NCBI GenBank assembly: GCA_029261535.1 | Contig: JAJDBF010000070.1 | Location: 1-64,000 of the forward strand | Length of the DNA: 64,000 nucleotides | Reading direction: 5' to 3' | DNA from: Nitrospinaceae bacterium | GTDB taxonomy: Bacteria > Nitrospinota > Nitrospinia > Nitrospinales > Nitrospinaceae | In this document: positions 9,233 to 18,437 of the stretch, one piece after another | How positions within the stretch are numbered: position 1 is the first letter of the stretch | Layout: the number at the start of each line of letters is the position of its first letter | Notes under the pieces: generated by a model | Told to the model about the DNA's origin: nothing | What the model saw: the letters and a program-made list of their open reading frames with translations, nothing else | The model's database searches: none | Position numbers and translations under genes: made by a program

Positions 9233-11497
9233 ATGCAAACATCAACGATACCAAACAGAGCAAATGCAATAAATACGAATCCCGGTTGGGTCAGCCGTTT
9301 ATTTGGCAATGACGGTGGAAACTTTCTAAACTCTCTTTCCGGGCTCAAGGCCTGCTTGGACAACCTGGACACCAATGTTTTTGTGACCGATGAAAACTTG
9401 ACTCTGGTTTATATGAACACCAAGGCCGAGCAAACCTGCCGGACTGTAGAAAATGATATTTATGAGTGCTTTCAGGTTCGGGTAGATGAACTGCTGGGCG
9501 ACTCTATTCATCGTTTCCACAAAAATCCTCAACTAATAGAAACGACTCTTAAAAATCCGGCCAACCTGCCGCATACCGCGACCTTTACCTTTGGCAAGGT
9601 TGCCGTGAAAACACAGGTCAACTCAGTGTCTGATTCAAACGGAACTATTTTGGGATATATCGTTACTTGGGAAGAAGTTGCGCTGGAAGCAGAAAATGGC
9701 AGTGGAACATTAATGGGGTATCTTACTGGAGTTAAGGCTTGTATAGATCACTTAGATGCCAATGTTTTTATTGCGGATAATAATCTGACTCTTATCTATA
9801 TGAACCTTAAGGCCGAGCAAACCTGCCGGGTTGTAGAAAATGATATTTATGAATGCTTTCAGGTTCGTGTAGATGAACTGTTAGGCGGATCTATTCATCG
9901 TTTCCACAAGAACCCTCAAACAGTAGAAAAAATTCTTAAAAATCCGGCCAACCTGCCGCATACCGCGACCTTTACCTTTGGCAATGTTGCACTGAAAACA
10001 CAAATCAACGCAGTGTCTGGGCCGGACGGGACTGTTCTGGGATATACCGTCGCCTGGGAAGAAGTTTCCAAGCAATTGGCACTGGAGGCTGAAGCTGAAG
10101 AACTGCGGGAGAATGAAAAAAACCGAGTAGCGGAACTCCAGATAAAAGTCGATCACATTCTCGAAGTCCTTAACTCCGCCGCCGATGGAGACCTTACCAA
10201 ACAATGCAATGTGGTCGGGAAAGATGCCGCCGGACAGGTGGGTGAAACCTTATCCAAATTTCTCGTGGATCTGCGGACTAACATCTCCGCTATTGCGGTC
10301 AACTCTCAGAGTATTTCAGGGTCGGGAGACCTTTTGAATGGAATCAGCATGCAACTCACCGCGAGTGCTGAAGAAACTTCTGTTCAGGTGGATGTTGTTT
10401 CCAAAGCGACCGAGCAGGTCAACCAGAGCGTGACCAGTGTGGCCGCAGGTGCCGAAGAAATGGCGGTCAGCATTAAAGAGATTGCAGTCAATTCCTCCCA
10501 GGCCGCTCAAGTAACACTGGAGGCTGTGAGCAAAGCAAAAGAAACAAACAAAAAGGTTTCCCGACTGGAAGAAAGTAGCGAAAAAATTGGTCAGGTTATT
10601 AAAGTGATTAATTCAATTGCCGAGCAAACCAACCTGTTGGCATTGAACGCCACTATAGAAGCGGCTCGCGCCGGTGAAGCAGGAAAGGGATTTTCCGTGG
10701 TAGCAAACGAAGTCAAAGAACTGGCCAACCAGACCTCAAAGGCAACGGGTGACATTGGTAGCACTATCCAGGAAATTCAGCTCAACACCCGAGAGGCGAC
10801 CCTCGCTATCCAGGAAATCACCGGAATTATCGAGAGGATCAATGATATCTCCTCTACAATTGCGAGTGCCGTTGAAGAGCAAACAGCGACCACCAACGAA
10901 ATGTCAAGAAGCCTTTCGGAAGCCGCCCAATCCTCCGGGGAAATTTCAGAAAACATAAAAGGCGTTTCCCAAGCGGCTCAAGAAACATCGGAAGGCTCCA
11001 TCAACATCCGCAAGGCCGCGGACGACATGTCTAAAGTTTCAGTTATTCTGGCACAGGTTATTGACAAGTTCACTTTTAAAAGTGAATCAATGACTTTAAT
11101 GGAGTGGAATGATGCCTTGAGCGTCAACATCGAAGAAGTTGACAGACATCACAAGATACTCATTAACCTGATGAATGATGTCTATCGGGGAGTTATGCTC
11201 GAACAACCGACAGACTCTGTCCATCACGCTCTTGATGAACTGGTCAACTTCACTGTAACCCATTTTGCTTACGAGGAAAAACTGTTCAGTGAACATGGGT
11301 ATCCGGACCAACACTCTCATTCCGAAAAGCATAAAGCACTGCTGTCTCAAGTGGGCGATGTTGTAAATAGGTATAAATCTGGTGATACGAGTGTAGGCAC
11401 AGCCATGATGATGTTCCTCAAGGATTGGCTGGTCAAACATATCATGGGAACCGATCAGGAATACACAAAATTCCTGAATAGCAAGGGTGTCTACTAG
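9233..11497 (+). CDS. Soluble chemoreceptor with tandem PAS-like domains and hemerythrin tail
   Basis: The start at 9233 follows AAGGAG at 9215-9220. An in-frame ATG at 9134 has no such site. The 754-residue product has no membrane segment. Two PAS-like modules (about residues 35-160 and 163-290) are near-copies of each other. They are followed by a linker helix and a classic receptor signalling domain with the tip [20 protein letters not shown], which docks CheW and CheA. The C-terminal 130 residues form a bacteriohemerythrin: HH after [19 protein letters not shown] and HIMGTDQEY provide the diiron ligands. This architecture suggests cytoplasmic oxygen or redox sensing for taxis. No other che genes are in the window. 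A hairpin terminator follows. Confidence 0.92.
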   Translation: MQTSTIPNRANAINTNPGWVSRLFGNDGGNFLNSLSGLKACLDNLDTNVFVTDENLTLVYMNTKAEQTCRTVENDIYECFQVRVDELLGDSIHRFHKNPQLIETTLKNPANLPHTATFTFGKVAVKTQVNSVSDSNGTILGYIVTWEEVALEAENGSGTLMGYLTGVKACIDHLDANVFIADNNLTLIYMNLKAEQTCRVVENDIYECFQVRVDELLGGSIHRFHKNPQTVEKILKNPANLPHTATFTFGNVALKTQINAVSGPDGTVLGYTVAWEEVSKQLALEAEAEELRENEKNRVAELQIKVDHILEVLNSAADGDLTKQCNVVGKDAAGQVGETLSKFLVDLRTNISAIAVNSQSISGSGDLLNGISMQLTASAEETSVQVDVVSKATEQVNQSVTSVAAGAEEMAVSIKEIAVNSSQAAQVTLEAVSKAKETNKKVSRLEESSEKIGQVIKVINSIAEQTNLLALNATIEAARAGEAGKGFSVVANEVKELANQTSKATGDIGSTIQEIQLNTREATLAIQEITGIIERINDISSTIASAVEEQTATTNEMSRSLSEAAQSSGEISENIKGVSQAAQETSEGSINIRKAADDMSKVSVILAQVIDKFTFKSESMTLMEWNDALSVNIEEVDRHHKILINLMNDVYRGVMLEQPTDSVHHALDELVNFTVTHFAYEEKLFSEHGYPDQHSHSEKHKALLSQVGDVVNRYKSGDTSVGTAMMMFLKDWLVKHIMGTDQEYTKFLNSKGVY
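9547..9984 (+). repeat. Tandem duplication inside the chemoreceptor gene
   Basis: A 51-base segment at 9547-9597 recurs exactly at 9934-9984, an offset of 387 bases (129 codons). Flanking parts, such as the segment encoding AEQTCR and [16 protein letters not shown], are also nearly identical at the same offset. The PAS-like module was therefore duplicated recently, or is being homogenised by recombination. Confidence 0.9.
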
Positions 11498-11509
11498 GAG
11501 AAGTCATTT

Positions 11510-11541
11510 CGGCTCCCTGTAGGCGAGGGAGCCGGATTTTT
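11510..11541 (+). terminator. Terminator after the chemoreceptor gene
   Basis: CGGCTCCCT at 11510-11518 pairs perfectly with AGGGAGCCG at 11526-11534, followed by GATTTTT. It lies 12 bases after the stop codon and separates the receptor from the convergent diiron oxidase gene. Confidence 0.85.
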
Positions 11542-11570
11542 GCGACTGAAAATACGGAAAAACCAGCGAA

Positions 11571-12638
11571 TTAATCGGTATCAGCATCACGCAAGGATCG
11601 GACAGTGGCAACGCCCGCCCGGTGACTGAAAAACCGTTGCTGGTCGTAACCCCAGATGATTTCCCAGGCACTTTTTTCATACATTTCAGCCAGCGGTAGC
11701 GCGACATCCTCCAGCATCCACTGACCATGGCGCTGATCTTCCTTGATATGTAAATCCCAATAGCCGATCGCCTGCTCGCTCAACCCGAGACGCTGGCCCG
11801 CCTTTGTATAATTTGCGAAGGCGGAGGGCACCGACACTTCCGTGAAGAGCAAAGCTCCCACATATCGCAAAAAATTCCGCTTCTTTTCGCAAAGAATAAA
11901 ACTGTGGTTGATGTTGGCGAGGACCTCCCAGGGAGTCATGTCCATATAAGCTTCGGGTTCAGCCTTCATGCCCATCTCCAAAAGCATGGCAGAAAAAAAG
12001 GACGAATGTTTTTTTGCCAGTCGCCCACCGCCGTATTCCTCCAGAAAAACCCGGGTCAGCATGGATTGAATTTTATTGCCGACGCCACCGAGCACCCGCG
12101 ACAATTGACTCGCTTCCACCAATCCATCCAGAGAAGCGATGCCCAAAAGATTACGGTACCCGTCCTTCGTCATTTCATCCCGAAAATACAATCCCGTCGC
12201 ATCTGGCTTGGGGTCAAGATCTTCGGCAACCCGTTGGCGAATGGCCGTTTGAAAAGGCAACCCCTTCAAGGGCTCGATGGACACATTCTCAAGCTCGCGC
12301 TTCTGCCACCTCGATTCAATTTTGGATCGCACCGAAGAAAGATATTGCGATGCTTCATTGGTGTACTTTTCCAGATCATCGTACCAGAAAAGTTTCAGCC
12401 GATTGATTCGATACAGAATCTTTTGAAGAAACAGGTTTGACTCCTGCACATCGCCTTCATCGCCAAACGCTTCAACAAGAGCTGTCTCAAGTGCTTCCTC
12501 GAAGAGCTCGCGATCTGCATCCGCTTCCTCAATATGATTATCCAGGTTCTTGAGATGAAGCAACCTGTCAAAATATTCTTCAGCTTCCTGATAATTGATT
12601 GTGCAGATGGAATCACTTGTGTTTGTTTCCTGTGCCAT
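11571..12638 (-). CDS. Haem-oxygenase-like diiron oxidase family protein
   Basis: This 355-residue soluble, helical protein has the look of the iron-containing redox enzyme family (haem-oxygenase-like diiron oxidases). The C-terminal two thirds contain FLEEYGGG followed by KKHSSFF, and later WDLHIKEDQRHGQWM. This is the clustered His/Glu/Asp pattern used for two iron atoms in the family. Members do N-oxygenation, C-C cleavage or fatty-acid decarboxylation chemistry, so the substrate cannot be read from sequence. It is transcribed divergently from an EgtD-like methyltransferase with about 170 bases between starts. An N-terminal acidic helical section (about residues 1-130) is unassigned. Confidence 0.75.
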   Translation of the reverse strand: MAQETNTSDSICTINYQEAEEYFDRLLHLKNLDNHIEEADADRELFEEALETALVEAFGDEGDVQESNLFLQKILYRINRLKLFWYDDLEKYTNEASQYLSSVRSKIESRWQKRELENVSIEPLKGLPFQTAIRQRVAEDLDPKPDATGLYFRDEMTKDGYRNLLGIASLDGLVEASQLSRVLGGVGNKIQSMLTRVFLEEYGGGRLAKKHSSFFSAMLLEMGMKAEPEAYMDMTPWEVLANINHSFILCEKKRNFLRYVGALLFTEVSVPSAFANYTKAGQRLGLSEQAIGYWDLHIKEDQRHGQWMLEDVALPLAEMYEKSAWEIIWGYDQQRFFSHRAGVATVRSLRDADTD

Positions 12639-12810
12639 GGCAAATATTTTTCCCGGATTTTTTTTCCCAGGACAGCCATTGCAAAGCCATTTTAAAAGGG
12701 AAAAAAGGGGTTGGAATTTTTTAATATGAATTTATTTTCTGCCAGTTACTATATCAACTGGCATTGGCAAGGTCAATTCCAGACAAATCAATTCAACATT
12801 CCAGAGGATC

Positions 12811-13809
12811 ATGTCGTTTCAACTGATTGATTTAAGCACCCAAAAAGATACTTCGCCCACGGCAAACCTGTTTGCTGAAACTGTTTTGCAGGGGTTATCC
12901 AAAAAAGAAAAGCAATTGCCTTCCTGGCTGATCTTTGACGATCCTGGTAGCAGAATTTTCTCGGACATCACCAAGCTGAAATCGTATCACCCTGCCGTGT
13001 CCGAAAAAAACATCTTGTCGACCAACAAGGAATTAATAAGCCAAATCGTTTCGTCGCCTGATCTCCAGTTGATTGAACTGGGTGCCGGTGATGGCAGAAA
13101 AACCATGGTTTTAATTGAGCATTTTTTGACCAACAACCACCCTCTGCATTACATCCCTATAGACATTTCTGCAGGCCCCATCAAAAAACTGGTGTCCGAT
13201 CTCAAATCTCGATTCAAGAAAAGTTCGCTGATCGTGAGTGGTGTGATCGGAGATTATTTCGACGGTCTGGAACAATTCACCCGTGACAAAAATAAAACCA
13301 ACTTTGTTCTCTATTTAGGATTGACCCTTGGCAATCAGGAACTGGCAAAAGCCAATTCTTTTTTGCGCCGGGTGTCCAACACTCTTAATTCGGGCGATTA
13401 TATGATGACCGGGTTTGATCTGTTCACCAGCCCCAAACAGCATTATCGGGCCTACAACGATCCGGAAGGCTTATTCGAAAAATTTAATCTGCACCTGCTC
13501 GATCGAATCAATCGGGAACTTGGAGCCGATTTCAAAATCGAGCACTTCACTCAGGAGGGTCATTACAACTGGCGCACCCGCTCTGTAGAAAGTTATCTAT
13601 ATAGCCTGAAGGATCAAACGGTTTGGATCGAAGCCTTGCAAAAGAAATTTTTCTTCAAGCAGGGAGAAGGACTGCAAACCGAGCAGTCCTATAAATTCAC
13701 TCTCGCGGAAATAGAACAACTGGCTGAAAATAATGGTTTCGAAATTGTGAAACACCTGTACGATGAAAAAAAATACTTTGTCGATTCAATCTGGCGAAAG
13801 AAAAATTAA
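12811..13809 (+). CDS. EgtD-like histidine-specific SAM methyltransferase
   Basis: The 332-residue protein matches the EgtD/DUF2260 class of SAM-dependent methyltransferases. It has DDPGSRIFSDITKLKSYHP (residues 43-61, the family's substrate-loop region), the SAM-binding ELGAGDGRKT (89-98), IPIDIS after it, and LGLTLGN in the core. EgtD itself trimethylates the alpha-amine of histidine for ergothioneine. The usual YYPTRTE signature is here SYHPAVSE, so another amino acid or a lower methylation state is possible. No EgtB sulfoxide synthase is in the window. The divergent neighbour is a diiron oxidase, which hints at a two-step modification, but this is inference. Confidence 0.82.
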   Translation: MSFQLIDLSTQKDTSPTANLFAETVLQGLSKKEKQLPSWLIFDDPGSRIFSDITKLKSYHPAVSEKNILSTNKELISQIVSSPDLQLIELGAGDGRKTMVLIEHFLTNNHPLHYIPIDISAGPIKKLVSDLKSRFKKSSLIVSGVIGDYFDGLEQFTRDKNKTNFVLYLGLTLGNQELAKANSFLRRVSNTLNSGDYMMTGFDLFTSPKQHYRAYNDPEGLFEKFNLHLLDRINRELGADFKIEHFTQEGHYNWRTRSVESYLYSLKDQTVWIEALQKKFFFKQGEGLQTEQSYKFTLAEIEQLAENNGFEIVKHLYDEKKYFVDSIWRKKN

Positions 13810-13963
13810 TCCGAGTCGCAACCTCGCTCAACGATCTTATGTTCATTCTAAAAAACCAGTTACCTTGACGATATACTCCTTGCGATTTGCACCTATTAAT
13901 CCTACCTTGGTGACTGAGCTTTTTTACTATCATTCGTCCTGCTAAACTCAAAAGCGACCCCAC

Positions 13964-15259
13964 ATGCCAAAAATATTTCACACTGTTTTTATTCTTTCAT
14001 TTTTTTTCTTCACAGCATCCCTCGCCGAGGCGACTTTAAAACCACTGCCTCTGGAGTTTGAACAACTGGAGCAGTCACCGGTATTGAAGGCCAGCGAATA
14101 CCTGCCGAAGGGTTTGTATAAAAGTCCGTTTCATAAAGCTGAGGAAAATATTCCGACCAAGGGCTTCACCAACAAGTACCGTTTGAAATCCAAATACGGC
14201 AACTACCGGCTGCGGGGTAATTTCATGCTGTCCAAACGGGTGAACGAAATCCATGCTATATCCCGCCTGAAAAAAATGAAACGCAGTGAAGCCTTCGCTC
14301 AAGGTGTAGAAAATGCCGCGAAAGCTCCTTTCTCCATCGCCAGTGATTTCATCAACGATCCGGTCGACACCATCACGGGTGTGCCCAAGGGCATCTGGCG
14401 GTTCCTCGGAAATGTTGGCGAGATGGCTAAAGGCGGGCGCAGTAAACACGAGGAAAGTGTCACCAAGGAGTTGATCGGTTTTGCCTCCACCAAGCGCAAT
14501 CTGGCGTATCGATTGAACGTCGACGTCTATTCTGACAACAAGGTTTTGCAAAAGGCACTCAACAGCGTCGCGTGGGCTTCTTACAGTGGCGGGTTCATCA
14601 TCAGCGCGGGTATGCTGGCGGGCCCTCAATTTCTCACGATCACCCAGAATGCGGACCGGCTGAACAAGTTATTGCGCGACAGTTCCCCGGAAGACATCCG
14701 GCGTATTAATCGGGAACGTCTGATGCGCATGAACATGGAACCGGAAGTCGCCGAAAACCTGCTCGACCATCCGCAATACTCGCCGCGCCACGAAACTTTT
14801 CTCGCAGGGTCTCTTTACGAAATGCACGGCGTTGATGGTCGCGCCGAGTTTGTTGAGCAAGCCACAAAAGTAAAGTCCGCCGAGGCGGCCCTGATCTTTC
14901 AGAAGATGGCAGAGCTCTTGTACGAATATCACAGCAAGGTCATGGAGATCGAGAGGATCGTTATCATTCGCCGCTTCCCTCTCGGGGTCACACGCGAAGG
15001 TAATCTGTTCATGCCGTTTGTCTGCGACTATGAAGTCTGGTCGGCACAACTGGCGAAACTTGCCAACGAACTGGTCGATCAGTATCCGGAAATCGCTGGC
15101 ACGATCCACGGCATCGAACTGTGGACCACCGGAAAACTATCCGAAAAGGCCAAGGAAAAATTAAGCTACATGGGTTTCGATATTTACGAAAATGCTTTTG
15201 GTCGGATGAAAAACCTGGAACGCGGCACCACCGCCACCGACACCTGGCACACTCCTTGA
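13964..15259 (+). CDS. Exported protein of unknown function
   Basis: This 431-residue protein begins with a clear Sec signal peptide (FHTVFILSFFFFTASLAEA, cleavage near residue 23). The mature part is basic in its first 90 residues (many Lys and Arg, KYGNYRLRGNF), then has a glycine-poor helical region. A possible hydrophobic stretch lies near residues 208-225 (SGGFIISAGMLAGPQFL). No catalytic motif or named domain was recognised. It stands alone between the EgtD-like gene and the hsp20 gene, both on the same strand, with sizeable gaps. No good Shine-Dalgarno sequence is visible before the ATG. Confidence 0.75.
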   Translation: MPKIFHTVFILSFFFFTASLAEATLKPLPLEFEQLEQSPVLKASEYLPKGLYKSPFHKAEENIPTKGFTNKYRLKSKYGNYRLRGNFMLSKRVNEIHAISRLKKMKRSEAFAQGVENAAKAPFSIASDFINDPVDTITGVPKGIWRFLGNVGEMAKGGRSKHEESVTKELIGFASTKRNLAYRLNVDVYSDNKVLQKALNSVAWASYSGGFIISAGMLAGPQFLTITQNADRLNKLLRDSSPEDIRRINRERLMRMNMEPEVAENLLDHPQYSPRHETFLAGSLYEMHGVDGRAEFVEQATKVKSAEAALIFQKMAELLYEYHSKVMEIERIVIIRRFPLGVTREGNLFMPFVCDYEVWSAQLAKLANELVDQYPEIAGTIHGIELWTTGKLSEKAKEKLSYMGFDIYENAFGRMKNLERGTTATDTWHTP

Positions 15260-15436
15260 TATATTTTTCTTCTCCCTGCCACTTCCCCTGCTCCGCTTAT
15301 CAAATTATTTTTCCTACCATAGCTTGACCACAGCCCTGCTCCATTTTATTTATTAGCAGGTAGCATGAAGAACAGATAACGCGGGCCCGCAAACCCCTAT
15401 ACGACATGCTCATAAACATTCCAATGGAGGTTTGCC

Positions 15437-15868
15437 ATGACACTCATCACCTATGAACCCAAACATTTTTTAAGCGACTTTTTTGGAAACGAAGGCTTTT
15501 TTCCGCATACGCCCAAGGACCCCTTTCACGGAAATCCTGCGGGGAACCTGAAGGTGAATATCAAGGAAGACGAAAAGGCCTTTCATCTGTCAGCGGTTGT
15601 GCCTGGATGGAAAGAGGAAGACGTGCATCTTGAAATCAATGACAACATCCTGACCCTTCGCGGCAATCACGAAGAAACCAGAGAAGAAGATACCTCAGAG
15701 TACAAAATGCGCGAATTTGTGCGCCAGAGTTTCGAGAGGAGTTTTCGTCTGGGAGATCATATCGACCAGGACAAGATCTCCGCCAAGCTGGAAGCTGGTG
15801 TGCTGAATGTTGTGATGCCGAAAAAAGAAGAGGTCAAACCCAAAGTGCAACGGGTTAAAATCTATTGA
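15437..15868 (+). CDS. Small heat shock protein, Hsp20/alpha-crystallin family
   Basis: The 143-residue protein has a short N-terminal arm and an alpha-crystallin domain (about residues 38-130) with PGWKEEDVHLEI, ILTLRG and the signature LEAGVLNVVMPK. The C-terminal VKI motif resembles the IxI anchor that links dimers into oligomers. It acts as an ATP-independent holdase in the cytoplasm. A GGAGG site lies about 8 bases before the ATG. No CIRCE element or obvious heat-shock promoter was identified upstream. A strong terminator follows. Confidence 0.95.
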   Translation: MTLITYEPKHFLSDFFGNEGFFPHTPKDPFHGNPAGNLKVNIKEDEKAFHLSAVVPGWKEEDVHLEINDNILTLRGNHEETREEDTSEYKMREFVRQSFERSFRLGDHIDQDKISAKLEAGVLNVVMPKKEEVKPKVQRVKIY

Positions 15869-15891
15869 CCCCTTGCCTCGCGAACAGAATC

Positions 15892-15917
15892 CCGGACCCT
15901 CAGGGGTCCGGTATTTT
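15892..15917 (+). terminator. Terminator after hsp20
   Basis: CCGGACCC at 15892-15899 pairs with GGGTCCGG at 15904-15911 around a four-base loop, followed by TATTTT. It lies 24 bases after the hsp20 stop codon. Confidence 0.88.
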
Positions 15918-16108
15918 AAAAAAAATCAGGAAAAATTAATTTTTAGCATTGCCAATGGATTTCCCATTTGTTGTATAATGTTTTTTTATGTGCCCCCTAA
16001 ATCATTACAGCCCGGTCCGTTCCCTGAGCAGAGCGTAATGGCGGCTCACATCCCCGGACAGTGGTTGGTGGCACCCTGTATACAAGCCCGTTTTCCGAAA
16101 GGACACCC

Positions 16109-16459
16109 ATGAAATCCTTTGCGCTGATTAACGCCAAAGACATCGAAACCATTTTAATGGCGCTCAACGACGCAATTTCGGATATGAATATTGAGCTGAA
16201 AAATCCTATCAAGGATTCCAAGAAAAATGAACTCTTGGATTACAAGGCAAAATACCTGCGCGTGCTCGACAAACTCAAGCAAAACCCTTCCATTTACGCC
16301 CTGGCAGAACACGAAGTGGACATCGCGGCAGGAGGATTAAACGATTGCGTCGAATTGCTTGAAGAGAATATGACTGATGATCTGGACGATTCCGAGAGGG
16401 CCGAGATCATATCATATAAAGATGAATGCCAGCGGTTGATTGATATTCTTGCAGGCTAG
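16109..16459 (+). CDS. Small acidic helical protein of unknown function
   Basis: The start at 16109 is preceded by GAAAGGA at the right spacing. A longer frame from 16061 has no such site. The 116-residue product is acidic, charged and probably all-helical. It has two related halves: each contains a helix, then a Ser-Lys or Ser-Glu stretch, then YKA/YKD and a terminal helix with LRVLDKL or CQRLIDIL. It has no signal peptide or membrane segment. The internal similarity suggests an ancient duplication. No family was recognised. Confidence 0.7.
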   Translation: MKSFALINAKDIETILMALNDAISDMNIELKNPIKDSKKNELLDYKAKYLRVLDKLKQNPSIYALAEHEVDIAAGGLNDCVELLEENMTDDLDDSERAEIISYKDECQRLIDILAG

Positions 16460-16465
16460 GCCGGA

Positions 16466-16702
16466 TCACCTGCCGAAATTCACATAGTACCCGTAGCCAA
16501 ACATCCAGGAAGTGATTCCCAGTCCTACCACCATGCAGAGGATCCACGCTTTTTTGCTGTTGCGGTCCAACCCCCGCTTGTCTTCATACATGAACGAAGA
16601 GTGCACCATCATTCCCATAAAAAATGAGATCACAAAGAAAGACAGAATGATCACCAGGATCATTGAAGGGGTGAATTCTAAAGCATTGGTATCGATACCC
16701 AA
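16466..16702 (-). CDS. Small two-span membrane protein
   Basis: The 78-residue protein has two hydrophobic helices (about residues 14-36 and 52-73) joined by a charged loop with DKRGLDRNSKKA. The sequence fits a small inner-membrane hairpin protein. No family is recognised. It lies downstream of another small membrane protein and of a sterol-desaturase-family gene on the same strand, so the three may form one transcript. It converges on the preceding small helical gene with 6 bases between the stops. Confidence 0.6.
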   Translation of the reverse strand: MGIDTNALEFTPSMILVIILSFFVISFFMGMMVHSSFMYEDKRGLDRNSKKAWILCMVVGLGITSWMFGYGYYVNFGR

Positions 16703-16766
16703 GATGATTCCCCGCTAGCTGACTGGCCGGTCCCCGAAAACCGATTGTCAGGTCTGGTAATGAACA

Positions 16767-16789
16767 ACCCCGCCGCAAGCGGACGGGGT
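16767..16789. terminator. GC-rich hairpin, possible attenuator or terminator
   Basis: ACCCCG-CCGC and GCGG-A-CGGGGT form a ten-pair stem with one bulged A and a two-base loop. There is no clean T run on either strand, so rho-independent termination is uncertain. It lies in the gap between two small membrane protein genes on the minus strand. Confidence 0.35.
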
Positions 16790-16850
16790 ATCCGACAAGG
16801 ACCCTCATTTTAAATGCGTGGCAAGCCACGGGGAATTAAACCCTAAGAGA

Positions 16851-17060
16851 TTAAAGAAATCCTGATTGCGCAATCCCAAGGAACACCAGCAGTTCGCTGA
16901 ACCCCATCAGCAGGATAAATGACGCGATCAAACTACCGGTCACCCACAGCATGATCTGCAGAAAATCTTTGCGGCTGCGCGTCTGCCGCACCCAACTGAT
17001 CACCATCGTCAAGCCTAGAATCAGCGCAATGCAAATAAGATAATATCGTGGCGAAATCAT
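16851..17060 (-). CDS. Small two-span membrane protein
   Basis: The 69-residue protein has two hydrophobic segments (about residues 6-23 and 37-61) separated by a basic loop, RQTRSRKDFLQ. Its layout is like the 78-residue protein downstream, though the sequences are not clearly homologous. It sits 43 bases downstream of the sterol-desaturase-family gene on the same strand, which suggests co-transcription. No family was recognised, and coding status rests on membrane topology and context. Confidence 0.6.
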   Translation of the reverse strand: MISPRYYLICIALILGLTMVISWVRQTRSRKDFLQIMLWVTGSLIASFILLMGFSELLVFLGIAQSGFL

Positions 17061-17103
17061 TTATAAAAAACCTCTGTCAGTCAATCTGAAATTTTAAAAG
17101 TTT

Positions 17104-17904
17104 TCACGTTAGCTGACCGCCAGGTCCGCGGACAGGCATGACCATCAGTTTGCCAAAAGAAACCTCTTCCGGTTTTCTGTATTGCGGCACACCAATATCG
17201 ATTTCCGGTTGAGGCCGTATGCCATTTTCAATGTAGGAGCCAAAAAAACGGTCCCAGATGGAGAGATTGAATCCGTAATTGGAATCCGTTTCATTGCGCT
17301 CAACCGAATGATGAATGCGGTGCATGTCCGGTGTCACCAGCACCCATCGCAGGGTGCGGTCCAGCCACAGCGGCAATTTAATATTGGAATGCGAGAACTG
17401 GGCCATTCCATTCAGAATCGCTTCAAACACCACCACCGCGATGACCGAGGGTCCCAGCAAAAGAACCACAGCTATTTTATAGAGCATCGAAAAAAAGATT
17501 TCTACCGGATGGAAGCGGAACCCAGAGGAGACATCGAGGTCCAGATCGGAATGATGCACGATATGAAACCGCCAAAATACCGGCACGGTATGTAGCAGAA
17601 CATGTTGCCAGTATATGGCAAAATCGAGGATGAAAACGGAGATAAGAATATTGAGACCGGCTGGAACTTGCAAGACATTGAGCAGGCCCCATCCGCGAGA
17701 CTGGGCGTAAGCGGCAACTCCAACAGCGGCGGCACCGAACACCAGTTTGATCAATCCAGTGTTGAGCAAAGTCAGGCCAAGGTTGATGCCAAGCCGTCTT
17801 AATTTGGAATCGACCGTGGGGTGACGTGGGATGAATCGCTCAAGCAAGAGCATCAACAAGAACACACCGATAAAAATGCTCAACCGGATTTGGTCCATGC
17901 TCAT
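17104..17904 (-). CDS. Sterol desaturase/fatty acid hydroxylase family membrane protein
   Basis: The 266-residue integral membrane protein has the conserved histidine clusters of the family: HVLLH (H101, H105), HIVHH (H114, H117, H118), an additional FH at 132, SHSN (H172) and HRIHH (H195, H198, H199). These ligate a non-haem diiron centre that uses oxygen to hydroxylate or desaturate lipids. At least four membrane segments are visible, including residues 8-22, 42-65 and 82-104. The substrate is not predictable, and hopanoid, carotenoid or ether-lipid roles are known in relatives. It may head an operon with two small membrane proteins, while a 167-residue membrane protein lies just upstream on the same strand. 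Confidence 0.9.
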   Translation of the reverse strand: MSMDQIRLSIFIGVFLLMLLLERFIPRHPTVDSKLRRLGINLGLTLLNTGLIKLVFGAAAVGVAAYAQSRGWGLLNVLQVPAGLNILISVFILDFAIYWQHVLLHTVPVFWRFHIVHHSDLDLDVSSGFRFHPVEIFFSMLYKIAVVLLLGPSVIAVVVFEAILNGMAQFSHSNIKLPLWLDRTLRWVLVTPDMHRIHHSVERNETDSNYGFNLSIWDRFFGSYIENGIRPQPEIDIGVPQYRKPEEVSFGKLMVMPVRGPGGQLT

Positions 17905-17933
17905 GAGCCTGACCTCCTGAAAGAATGACCGGC

Positions 17934-18437
17934 TCAGTTGCCGATGGGACTGCGCCTGCCCTGGGTGAGGATTGCCTGTGCCATCAGGGCGATGAACCAG
18001 ATACCAAGAAAACTCATCATCCAGAGAAAGAACAGGTTGAACCAGTATTGGTTGGGAGAAAAGTCCACCGAATTGTGAATCATCGCCTTGATGCGCCCCT
18101 TCTCATTGACCGAAGCCTTGACATAGGACATGTAAAAGGGATGGCTCTGCTTTTCTGCGAAAGGTTCGAGTTTTTCCTGCGGCAGACGGAGAAACTCCAT
18201 CACTGTGCGTTTGTTCGTCTTGAAGTAAAGCCGCATACGCTGAACCTCTTCGGACTCCTCAGGGTTCGCTTGAAAATAATAAAGGGTTGCGGCGGTCGAA
18301 ATAATGAGTGCTAGCCAGAAACAGATACGGCGACCCATTTTCTCCCTCTGCTCTTCCTCGACTTCGCTCAAAACTTCCTGATGGACTGAATTTGGTGGGT
18401 CTTCGTTCATAGGCTCATTATTCAGGGTGACGGACAT
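17934..18437 (-). CDS. Two-span membrane protein of unknown function
   Basis: The 167-residue protein has an acidic cytoplasmic-type N-terminus, one membrane helix around residues 38-57 (ICFWLALIISTAATLYYF), a roughly 70-residue soluble section with a KLEPFAEKQSHPFYMSYVKA-like stretch, and a second helix near 132-155. The middle part probably faces the periplasm. It is 29 bases upstream of the sterol-desaturase-family gene and likely in the same operon. No named family was recognised. Confidence 0.65.
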   Translation of the reverse strand: MSVTLNNEPMNEDPPNSVHQEVLSEVEEEQREKMGRRICFWLALIISTAATLYYFQANPEESEEVQRMRLYFKTNKRTVMEFLRLPQEKLEPFAEKQSHPFYMSYVKASVNEKGRIKAMIHNSVDFSPNQYWFNLFFLWMMSFLGIWFIALMAQAILTQGRRSPIGN

